NCBI RefSeq assembly: GCF_022288825.1
Contig: NZ_JAKOOW010000024.1
Location: forward strand, 21,806-54,152
Source: Kingella pumchi
GTDB taxonomy: Bacteria; Pseudomonadota; Gammaproteobacteria; Burkholderiales; Neisseriaceae
DNA length: 32,347 nucleotides
Direction: 5' to 3'
The position numbers and the translations under genes are program-made. Each line of letters starts with the position of its first letter. Position 1 is the first letter of the stretch. This document shows, piece after piece, positions 7,814-14,620 of this stretch. The notes under the pieces were generated by a model. It did not search any database. It had not been told where the DNA came from and saw only the letters and a list, made by a program, of their open reading frames with translations.

Positions 7814-9475
7814 ATGCACTACGTTTTACTCTCCCTTTTTACCGCCGCCGCGTTGATACTCGGCGCCAAAGCCCATTACCGCTGGACACGTTTTTTCGCC
7901 GCCTGCCAGTTTGTGTTCCTGTTTGGCGCGATGTTTGCCGCCAGCGGCCAATGGCAGCGCGGTTTGAACTTTGCGTCTGTATTGTTTGTCGTATTTGTCC
8001 TGTTTCACCGCCTGAAAATCCACTATTACAAACAGCCGTTGCTGGTTTCCGACCTTTTTCTCGCTTTCGACTGGCGCAACTGGGAAACGCTGGCGCACTA
8101 CAAAGGCGCAATTGTCGCCGTGGCGGGGCTGCTCGGCATTTTGGGCTACGCGGTTTTCGGCTGGTCGGGCGCGGCGGTTTCAGACGGCCTCTGGCGCGGC
8201 TTGGCCGCCGCTGCCAGCATCGTCAGCCTGCTTTTGATGGTGCGCTACACCCAAGACAAACGCGCGGTGCAGGTGTGGCTCGATTCCCTGCCCGACGACG
8301 GCCGCGACGTGTTTCTCAACCTGCCGATGTCCTGTCGCGGCGTGTTTTTCAAAACGCCCGAGTTCGGCGGCGACGGCAATCGTTTCAAGCAGCTTTTGGA
8401 AGCGAAAAGGCCGTCTGAACAACATGAAAAGCAGCCTGAAAACGCCCGCCCCGACATCGTAATCTGTTTGCAGGAATCCACGCTCAATCCGCACCAATTT
8501 GATTTCCAAAGCGAAAACCTGCCGCCGCTGCCCATGTTTGCGCCGCAGGCCGACACCCGCTTTGCCGCGCCGCTGCGCGTGCACACCTTCGGCGGCGGCA
8601 CATGGAAATCCGAGTTTGCCCTGCTCGCGGGCTTGCCCTCCACCGATTTCGGCGCACTCGCCAGCGGCGTGTTTTACTCCGTCGTGCCCCACATCCAAAG
8701 CGGCCTGATCCGCAACCTCAAAGCCGCAGGCTATTACTGCGTCGCCCTCTCGCCCTTTACCAAAGGCAATTACAACGCCAAATCCGCCTACGACCATTTC
8801 GGCTTTGACCTCATGCTCCAGCCGCAAGAACTCGGCTATCCCGCGCCCCTGAGCAAAAACCTGTGGCACATCGGCAGCGACGAAATGCTGCAATACGCGC
8901 AGATGATTTTGGACAAACGCCATCCCGCGCTGCAAAACATCACCCAGCCGATGCTGGTGTATGTGCTGACCATGAAAGAGCACGGCCCCTACAGCGCCGA
9001 TACGCCCAATCATTACGAATTGGTTGCAGACGGCCTGCCCGACAAATCCATCGCCTGCCTCAACGACTACGCCGGCCGCATCGCCGCGCTCAACAACGCC
9101 ACCGAGCAGTTCAATTCATGGTTACACACGCGCGGGCGCGATTTCGTGTTTGCCTACTTTGGCGATCATCAGGCCAACTTTGAAACCGCCACCCCACCCA
9201 AAAAAGGCCGTTTCGCCAACCCCGATTACGTCACCCAAGCCGCCATCCGCAGCAGCTTGGATTACGCGCCGCAAGAGCAGCCTGAAATCCTCGATCTCGC
9301 CTTTTTCGGCGGCCTGATTCTCGAAGCCGCAGGCATCGCCCCGCAAGACGACTTCATGCGCGCCAACACCGCCATGCGCCGTCTTTCCGGCGGCGGGCTG
9401 GAAGACTGCGCCGATAAAGATTTGCTGAACGACTACCGCGACTATCTCTACCGGCATATCGGGATTGCGCGTTGA
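7814..9475 (+). CDS. LTA synthase/sulfatase-family membrane transferase
   Basis: The 553-residue protein has about four membrane helices in residues 1-145, a linker, and a C-terminal sulfatase/alkaline-phosphatase-fold domain from about residue 213. Visible motifs: the metal-binding Glu in ICLQEST (Glu221), the putative nucleophile Thr in GGGTWKSEF (Thr263), LAGLPSTDFG, KEHGPYS and the metal-binding FGDHQ. This is the layout of LtaS, MdoB/OpgB and phosphoethanolamine transferases, which move phosphoglycerol or similar groups onto surface glycans on the periplasmic face; the acceptor is not deducible. Residues 199-211 form a hydrophilic linker encoded by two uptake sequences of different dialects. 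The gene lies on the opposite strand between binding-protein and permease genes of the iron system, suggesting insertion. An alternative start at 7760 would add 18 residues. Confidence 0.85.
   Translation: MHYVLLSLFTAAALILGAKAHYRWTRFFAACQFVFLFGAMFAASGQWQRGLNFASVLFVVFVLFHRLKIHYYKQPLLVSDLFLAFDWRNWETLAHYKGAIVAVAGLLGILGYAVFGWSGAAVSDGLWRGLAAAASIVSLLLMVRYTQDKRAVQVWLDSLPDDGRDVFLNLPMSCRGVFFKTPEFGGDGNRFKQLLEAKRPSEQHEKQPENARPDIVICLQESTLNPHQFDFQSENLPPLPMFAPQADTRFAAPLRVHTFGGGTWKSEFALLAGLPSTDFGALASGVFYSVVPHIQSGLIRNLKAAGYYCVALSPFTKGNYNAKSAYDHFGFDLMLQPQELGYPAPLSKNLWHIGSDEMLQYAQMILDKRHPALQNITQPMLVYVLTMKEHGPYSADTPNHYELVADGLPDKSIACLNDYAGRIAALNNATEQFNSWLHTRGRDFVFAYFGDHQANFETATPPKKGRFANPDYVTQAAIRSSLDYAPQEQPEILDLAFFGGLILEAAGIAPQDDFMRANTAMRRLSGGGLEDCADKDLLNDYRDYLYRHIGIAR
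8179..8190 (-). repeat. Canonical AG-DUS (AGGCCGTCTGAA), inside the sulfatase-like gene
   Basis: TTCAGACGGCCT on the plus strand is the exact complement of AGGCCGTCTGAA, the AG-DUS of typical Neisseria species. It differs in three core positions from the resident AGGCAGCCTGAA. Confidence 0.85.
8408..8440 (+). repeat. AG-DUS and resident-type DUS side by side
   Basis: AGGCCGTCTGAA at 8408-8419 is followed nine bases later by AAGCAGCCTGAA at 8429-8440. Two uptake dialects therefore sit within 33 bases in the same reading frame, encoding a linker of Arg-Pro-Ser-Glu and Lys-Gln-Pro-Glu type. Confidence 0.85.
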
Positions 9476-9540
9476 GCGGTGCAGCAGCGCAGCGTGGTTT
9501 GGGATGGAACCCCAATATTTCTGATTGCCCGAGCTGCCAT

Positions 9541-9563
9541 GGTGCGCGGTGCGCACCCTACGG
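9541..9563. repeat. Palindromic intergenic repeat GGTGCGCGGTGCGCACC + CTACGG
   Basis: One of at least five related copies in the window (also 9679-9702, 30261-30281 inverted, 30306-30328 and 31893-31911). All are intergenic and next to DUS. The core GGTGCGC/GCGCACC can form a short hairpin. Confidence 0.6.
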
Positions 9564-9600
9564 TTTTCAGGCTGCCCGATGCTTTCAGGCAGCCTGAAAA
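9564..9600 (+). terminator. DUS hairpin after the sulfatase-like gene
   Basis: TTTTCAGGCTGCC (9564-9576) pairs exactly with GGCAGCCTGAAAA (9588-9600), about 90 bases past the stop at 9475. The stretch between also holds the GC-rich palindromic repeat. Confidence 0.6.
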
Positions 9601-9678
9601 CGATCTGCCCAAAATGTAGGGTGGGTCGCGCCCCAAGCTACTCAGAGCCACCCATTGGCCGATGTTTCAGGCTGCTGC

Positions 9679-9702
9679 GGTGCGCGGTGCGGCACCCTAC
9701 GG
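9679..9702. repeat. Second copy of the GGTGCGC palindromic repeat
   Basis: GGTGCGCGGTGCGGCACC then CTACGG, with one inserted G relative to the copy at 9541. A related half (GTAGGGTGGGTCGCG) lies at about 9616-9630. Confidence 0.55.
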
Positions 9703-9703
9703 C

Positions 9704-9738
9704 TTTCAGGCTGCCTGAACCTTTCAGGCAGCCTGAAA
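9704..9738 (-). terminator. DUS hairpin at the end of the binding-protein gene
   Basis: TTTCAGGCTGCCTGAA (9704-9719) and its exact complement (9723-9738) form a 16-bp stem with a three-base loop, directly after the minus-strand stop at 9742-9740. Both arms are themselves near-palindromic, so alternative cruciform pairings exist. Confidence 0.72.
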
Positions 9739-9739
9739 A

Positions 9740-10537
9740 CTATTTGCCCAGTTTGTTCAGGCGGCGCAGCACTTCGGGGGTGTCCAGCCCGTAGCGGAAC
9801 ATATCGTTGGCCGGCCACAGGTGGATGTTGCGTTTTTTCGCGGCGGGGCTGACAGCGATTTCGGGGCGGGCGGCAAACTGCTCGACGCTGCCGATCAGGT
9901 GTTTGTTGTGCTCGGCGATAATGATCACATCGGCTTTGGCCGCCATCCAGCCTTCGCGGCTGAGCGGCTTGATGCCGTCGATATTGGCGGCGGCGTTGAT
10001 GCCGCCGGCGCGGCGGATCAGCTCGTCGGCAGCGGTGTTTTTACCCGCCACCAGCCGGCCGTCGTAGCTCAGAAGATAGCGTTTGCCGGTGGCCGGCTGC
10101 TGGCCGACGCCCGCCTGCCAGCGGCCGGCCAGGGCGTCGGCTTCTTTGCTTTTGCCGATCAGCTGGCCGATTTTGCGGATGCTGGCCGGATAGGCGGCGA
10201 TGTGGTCGTCCGGCGCCACGTTTACCGCCTTGATGCCGAGTTGATTGAGCCGCTGGTAAACCGAAGGCGGCTGCACCATCCACGAGCCGACGGCCAGGGT
10301 GGGCTTGAGCGCCGCCACCGGCTCGGGCGAGAGTTGGCGGAAAATGCCGATGCTTTTGACGTTTTTCAGCGCCGGATTGGTGCTGGTCTGGTCGCGGCCG
10401 ACAATGTCCTGGGTGGCGCCGAGCGCTACCAGCACATCGGCAACGTCGGGCGACAGGGCGACGATGCGCTCGCGCGCCTGGGCATTCAGGGCGGCGGCCA
10501 ACAGCAGGGCGGCCAGCAGGGTTTTGCTTGGGTTCAT
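9740..10537 (-). CDS. Periplasmic heme/siderophore-binding protein (HmuT-like)
   Basis: The 265-residue protein has a signal peptide (MNPSKTLLAALLLAAALNAQA, cleavage probably after residue 21) and a class III periplasmic-binding fold. RIVALSPDVADVLVALGA and VGRDQTS are typical openings, SIGIFRQLSPEPVAALKPTLAVG is the first-lobe hallmark, and a second lobe follows around AADELIRRAGG. This is closest in style to HmuT/BtuF-like proteins that deliver heme or similar ligands to FecCD-type permeases. A good ribosome site (AAAGGA) precedes the ATG. It probably serves the permease/ATPase pair at 5901-7607, although an opposite-strand gene intervenes. Ligand is inferred from the hemoglobin-type receptor nearby. 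Confidence 0.9.
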   Translation of the reverse strand: MNPSKTLLAALLLAAALNAQARERIVALSPDVADVLVALGATQDIVGRDQTSTNPALKNVKSIGIFRQLSPEPVAALKPTLAVGSWMVQPPSVYQRLNQLGIKAVNVAPDDHIAAYPASIRKIGQLIGKSKEADALAGRWQAGVGQQPATGKRYLLSYDGRLVAGKNTAADELIRRAGGINAAANIDGIKPLSREGWMAAKADVIIIAEHNKHLIGSVEQFAARPEIAVSPAAKKRNIHLWPANDMFRYGLDTPEVLRRLNKLGK

Positions 10538-10665
10538 ATCAAATCCTTTCGTAGCGGGGTTTTCAGGCAGCCTGAAAAGGGAAAACGGCTTTCAGGCTGC
10601 CTGCGTGGGCAGGGAATGTTTTGGCTGGCGCCGTCAGGCAGCCGAAAAAAGGGGGAACGCAGCTT

Positions 10666-12000
10666 TCAGGCTGCTTTATCCAGGGCAAAACGCTGCAGGC
10701 CGCGGGGTAGGGCCGGCGGCAGGCGTTTGCCGTTTAACACCACTTCGATGCGGCGGCAGCGGTGCGGCGGCAGGCGGGCAAAATCGACGGCGATTTCGGC
10801 GGCGGCGGAAGTTTCGGCAGCGATGCGGCAGCCTGAAAAGTGCGCGCGGACGCGGGCGGAGGGCGGGCGCTTGGCAAAGACCTGGTAGTCGTAGGGCGGG
10901 TTGAAGCGGCCGGAGAGCTGCAGGATGTCGCTGCCGCGGCGCAGGGTCAGGGTAAAGGGATCGCCGGCGCGCTTTTGGCGCAGCAGGAAAAAGCGGGTGG
11001 CGGGGTCGTTCATATCGGCGCCGTCGAGCGCCAGCACCACATCGCCCGCCTGCACGCCGCTGCGTGCCGCGCTGCCGCCGGCCGTGGCTTCGGCAACTTT
11101 CAGGCTGCCTTCAGCGGTGTCGAAACGCAGGCCGAGTACGGCTTTGCGGTGGCGCAGTTTTAAGTCTGGCGGCTGCTGCCAGGGCTGCGCTGTGCCGCCC
11201 AGGCGGGTGATGTGCAGCCAGTCGCTGCCGGACGAAACGGCGGGGTCGGCGCTTTCCCAATCCGCATCGGCTGGCGCGCGGTGGCGGGTGCGTTCGATAA
11301 AGCGGGCAAGCGCCGGCAGTTCGGCATCGAGATAGCGCATATCGTGGCCGCCGTCGGGCGTGCGGTAGCTCAGGTTGATCTTGTGCCGGCGCAGAAAGTC
11401 GGCCACCGGCTGCATATCGGCGGCCGGATACAGCGGGTCGCTGCGGGTATTGACGACATACAGCGGCCGCGCGGCGAAATTGGCGGGATAAACCGGCAGC
11501 GCGCCCAAATGGGCGGCTACCGGCAGCGAGCCGTTCAGCGCGATAAAGCCGGCAAAGCGCTCGGGGCGGGTGGCGGCAAGATAAAAGGTGCCGGATGCGC
11601 CGTCGGAAAAGCCGCTGAGAAAAACGCGCTTCTCGTCTATCGGCAATTCGCGCAGCACGCGCTCGGTTTCGGCCAGCACCATGCCGCTGCCGATATCGTC
11701 AAACCAAGTCGCGCCTTTCTGGCCGAAAGGAAACAGCACATAGCAGCCGCAGGCTTCGGCCAGCTTTAAAAAACTCGAGCGGCGCACATAGGCGGCGGGG
11801 TCGGCGCGCACGGTGGGGCTTTCAACGGCGCCGTGCAGAAAGACCAGCAGCGGCCGTTTGCCGCCGTCGGCCTTGCTCGGCGTATAGACCACATAGGGGC
11901 GCTCGATGCCGTCGGCGGCGGTGTGGCGGAACTCGCGCACGCTGCCGGCCGCCAGCGGGGCGGAGAGGGCAAGGGCGCTTAGGAATAAAACGGCTTTCAT
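10666..12000 (-). CDS. Secreted alpha/beta-hydrolase (esterase) with C-terminal PDZ domain
   Basis: The 444-residue protein starts with a signal peptide (about 1-19, ending PLAAG). Residues 22-240 form a PHB-depolymerase/feruloyl-esterase-like alpha/beta-hydrolase: LLVFLHGA (51-58, oxyanion region), nucleophile elbow GFSDG with Ser132, acid Asp188 in NTRSDPLYP and His219 in DGGHDM. Residues about 287-360 form a PDZ domain (EATAGGSAARSGVQAGDVVLALDG). The tail after 380 has no recognised domain and contains a DUS-encoded FSGC. It lies between the TonB-dependent receptor and the binding protein in the same orientation, so a periplasmic role in processing the imported iron ligand (compare IroE or PfeE, which cleave ester siderophores) is attractive but unproven. 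It may equally be a general secreted esterase. Confidence 0.82.
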   Translation of the reverse strand: MKAVLFLSALALSAPLAAGSVREFRHTAADGIERPYVVYTPSKADGGKRPLLVFLHGAVESPTVRADPAAYVRRSSFLKLAEACGCYVLFPFGQKGATWFDDIGSGMVLAETERVLRELPIDEKRVFLSGFSDGASGTFYLAATRPERFAGFIALNGSLPVAAHLGALPVYPANFAARPLYVVNTRSDPLYPAADMQPVADFLRRHKINLSYRTPDGGHDMRYLDAELPALARFIERTRHRAPADADWESADPAVSSGSDWLHITRLGGTAQPWQQPPDLKLRHRKAVLGLRFDTAEGSLKVAEATAGGSAARSGVQAGDVVLALDGADMNDPATRFFLLRQKRAGDPFTLTLRRGSDILQLSGRFNPPYDYQVFAKRPPSARVRAHFSGCRIAAETSAAAEIAVDFARLPPHRCRRIEVVLNGKRLPPALPRGLQRFALDKAA

Positions 12001-12097
12001 GGTGATCGGCAGATGGTTTTCAGGCTGCTTTCAGGCTGCTTGTTTGGGCAATAGGCAGCCTGAAAGCGGATTGGGCGTTTTCAGGCTGCCTTGGGCT

Positions 12098-14311
12098 TTA
12101 GAACTTCAGATGCAGGCCGAGCGCGTAGTTGCGGCCAGGCTGGGTGTAGCGGTCGATGGTACCGGTTTTCTTCACACCCGCCACATCGGCGTAGCGCCAG
12201 TGGCGTTTGTCGAGCACGTTATAGACGCCGGCGCTGATTTCGACGTTTTTATGCGGCCGGTAATTGGCGCTGATGTCCCACACGCCGTAGCCGGGCGCTT
12301 TGAAGTCCTGTTCGTCGGCAACGCGGCGGTTTTTCGCCGACCAGCGCAGGCGGGTGCCGACATCCCAGCTTTCGCGCTGGTAATCGATGCCGACAAAGCC
12401 TTGCAGCGGGTGGGCGTTGGAGAGTGGGTTGCCGCTGGTTTCATTGACGCCGCGCATCCACGCCAGGCCGCCGGAGAGTTTGAATTCGCGGCTCAGCGCC
12501 CAATCGGCGGAGATATCGAAGCCGTAGGTTTTGGCGCGGGCGATGTTGCGGTAGTAGATTTCAAACAGATAGTTCGGCGGCAGTCTGGCGGGGTCGCTTT
12601 CGGTGTAGTAGCCGATAAAGTCTTTGTAGCGGTTGTAAAAAGCGGTGGTACGCAGGTTCAGGCGCTCGCCGCTGTAGCTTAAGCCGGTTTCAAAATTGCG
12701 CGATTTTTCCGGTTTCAGATCGGCGTTCGGCCGCACGCGGTAGCGGTTGGACGGGCTTTGGTAGCCGGCGGCAATCAGATCGGGGCCGGGCGAACGGAAG
12801 CCGAAGCTGTAGTTGGCAAACCAGCTGTAGCCGGGGGCAAACTGCCATTTCATGCCCAGCGAGGGCAGCAGGGCGTGGGCGGAAACGGAATCGGGCGCCA
12901 GCGGTTGGTTGCGGGTGTAGGCGCGGTAGGCGTCGTCGATGGTGAACTTGGTTTTTTCGCGGTGGTAACGCAGGCCGAAGTTGATGCTGAAGTGCTCGTT
13001 GAAGGCGGTTTCGTTTTGGCCGTAGAGGGCGAACACGCGGCGATCGGACGGCGGGAAGCTGCGGTTTTCCACCTGCTGGTTTTGGGTGCCGCTAACGTCC
13101 TGCTGGATCAGGCGGCCGGTTTTGGTCTGGCGGTATTCGGCACCGAAAGACGGGCGGTGCAGCAGGCTGCCGGTTTGAAAGCGCATGGCGATGTCGGCGC
13201 TGACGCCGGTGTGGCGCTGCTCGAATTTGCGGCGCTCGTCTTTGTTTTGCACCAGATAGGGCGGCGCGCCCGGGGTGCGGCTGGCGGAAACATGGTCTTG
13301 CGTAAGGTTGTAAACATCGAAAGCCTGGCGGTAGGCTTGGGCGGAGATTTTTTCGACCCAGCCGCGTTCAGGCTGGTAGCGGTAGCCGATGCTCAGGCGG
13401 CGGCGGTTGTATTTGTCGTCGCCGTTGGAAACCGGCCGCTCCAGCCAGCCGGCATTGCCGCGGCCGCTGCCCTGTTTTTCCAGCCGTTCGGTGTGGGTAT
13501 CGCGCAGAAACTGCTCGAAGGCCAGCTCGCCGCGGTGGGCGCCGCGGGCAATTTCGCCTTTGGCCAGCACGTTGAGATTCTGGCTTTTTTGCTGGTTGGA
13601 TACCGTGCGGCGGGCGCCGGTGCCGTCGTTTTCGGCATAGTTTTCCGCTTCGTGCAGGCGGCGGCGGGTCAGCATCAGCATGCCGGCGAAAATATCGTGC
13701 TTGCCGGCCAAGGTGGCGGTGATGCCGTGGCTGCGGTAAGTGCTGCGGTAGCCGTATTTGAGCCCCAGATACAGCGGTTTGTCGCTGCTGACAAAATCGG
13801 AGGGGCTGTAGGTGCGCATGGCAACGGTACCGCCCAAAGCGCCGGCGCCGTTTTCGGCGGCATTGGCGTTTTTGCTGATGCTGATGCGCTTGAGGGTGTC
13901 GGTTTCGACGGTGTCGCGGTTCACGCTGGTTTCGGGCGAGGCGCCGGGGCCGCCGGTTAAGTCTTCATGCGAATCGGGCAGCGGAATGCCGTCGATATCC
14001 ATCTGGATGCGGTTGCCGCCCATGCCGCGGATCACATAGCCCGAATGGCCGTGCTGCAGATTGTCGGAGCGCACGTCCACGCCGGGTTCGTAGAGGATGC
14101 TGTCGTCGATATTTTGGGCGGCGGCGCGCTGCAGGTCTTTGTCGGTAATCACCGTCTGCTCGGGCTTGCGGCTGCGCTCGCCTTTGACGATGACCGTCTC
14201 CAATTCTTTGGCCTGCTGCGGCGCGGTGTCGTCGGCGGCAAAGGCGGCGGGCGCGGCAAACAGCAGGGCGATGATTTGAGCCAGATGCAGGGGCTTGGCT
14301 TGCGGTTTCAT
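12098..14311 (-). CDS. TonB-dependent hemoglobin/heme-type outer-membrane receptor
   Basis: The 737-residue protein has a signal peptide (residues 1-25, ending AAFA), a TonB-box-like ELETVIVKG and a plug domain (GYVIRGMGGNRIQMDIDGIP, then ENGAGALGGTVAMRTY). A 22-strand barrel ends in aromatic-terminated GLHLKF. The plug motif, a FRSP segment followed by NADLKPE, and the C-terminal NVLDKRHWRYADV are characteristic of the hemoglobin/heme receptor family (HmuR/HmbR/HpuB group). It binds its ligand at the surface and imports it with TonB-ExbB-ExbD energy. Unlike many heme receptors there is no histidine between the FRSP and NADL motifs. It is the first gene of the minus-strand iron region and is preceded by a strong promoter with an overlapping Fur-box-like dyad. 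Confidence 0.92.
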   Translation of the reverse strand: MKPQAKPLHLAQIIALLFAAPAAFAADDTAPQQAKELETVIVKGERSRKPEQTVITDKDLQRAAAQNIDDSILYEPGVDVRSDNLQHGHSGYVIRGMGGNRIQMDIDGIPLPDSHEDLTGGPGASPETSVNRDTVETDTLKRISISKNANAAENGAGALGGTVAMRTYSPSDFVSSDKPLYLGLKYGYRSTYRSHGITATLAGKHDIFAGMLMLTRRRLHEAENYAENDGTGARRTVSNQQKSQNLNVLAKGEIARGAHRGELAFEQFLRDTHTERLEKQGSGRGNAGWLERPVSNGDDKYNRRRLSIGYRYQPERGWVEKISAQAYRQAFDVYNLTQDHVSASRTPGAPPYLVQNKDERRKFEQRHTGVSADIAMRFQTGSLLHRPSFGAEYRQTKTGRLIQQDVSGTQNQQVENRSFPPSDRRVFALYGQNETAFNEHFSINFGLRYHREKTKFTIDDAYRAYTRNQPLAPDSVSAHALLPSLGMKWQFAPGYSWFANYSFGFRSPGPDLIAAGYQSPSNRYRVRPNADLKPEKSRNFETGLSYSGERLNLRTTAFYNRYKDFIGYYTESDPARLPPNYLFEIYYRNIARAKTYGFDISADWALSREFKLSGGLAWMRGVNETSGNPLSNAHPLQGFVGIDYQRESWDVGTRLRWSAKNRRVADEQDFKAPGYGVWDISANYRPHKNVEISAGVYNVLDKRHWRYADVAGVKKTGTIDRYTQPGRNYALGLHLKF

Positions 14312-14446
14312 GGTTTTTCTCCTCGGTATGGGAAACGTTGCAAAACAATATCGCTGCGGTTTGTGTTTTCAGGCTGCCTGAAAGGCTGAAACGGGCATCT
14401 GCCGTTTGCTTAAATGCCGTCAGCCGAAAGGCGGTGCTTTGTTATA

Positions 14447-14485
14447 AATAATAAGGATTATAATTATTCACACTATTTATGTAAA
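14447..14485 (-). promoter_or_regulatory. Receptor promoter with overlapping Fur-box-like dyad
   Basis: On the minus strand, TTTACA (14485-14480) and a consensus TATAAT (14462-14457) are exactly 17 bases apart. AATAAT and ATTATT arms at the two ends of 14447-14468 form an AT-rich dyad over the -10. About 12 of 19 positions match the classical Fur box. Its position implies iron repression of the receptor gene at 14311. The AT-rich block is unlike its surroundings. Confidence 0.75.
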
Positions 14486-14571
14486 GATTTTGCGTTTTCT
14501 TTTAACAAAAAACCGCATCAACTTAATATTTCGTCAGGAAAAACCCTGCCGGCTTTGGCGTCGGCACCAGC

Positions 14572-14603
14572 AAAAAAGCGTGCCGCAGCGGGCACGCTTT
14601 TTT
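14572..14603. terminator. Intrinsic terminator of the lysP-like gene
   Basis: AAAAAAGCGTGCC (14572-14584) and GGCACGCTTTTTT (14591-14603) form a perfect 13-bp stem with a six-base loop and T tails on both strands. It lies 18 bases past the minus-strand stop at 14621 and contains no DUS. Confidence 0.92.
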
Positions 14604-14620
14604 GTTTTGCTGTTGTTTGA

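Noticed and set aside
12758..13960. 400-codon frame opposite the TonB-dependent receptor gene
   Set aside because: It is a shadow of a clear outer-membrane receptor; no ribosome site or motif supports it.
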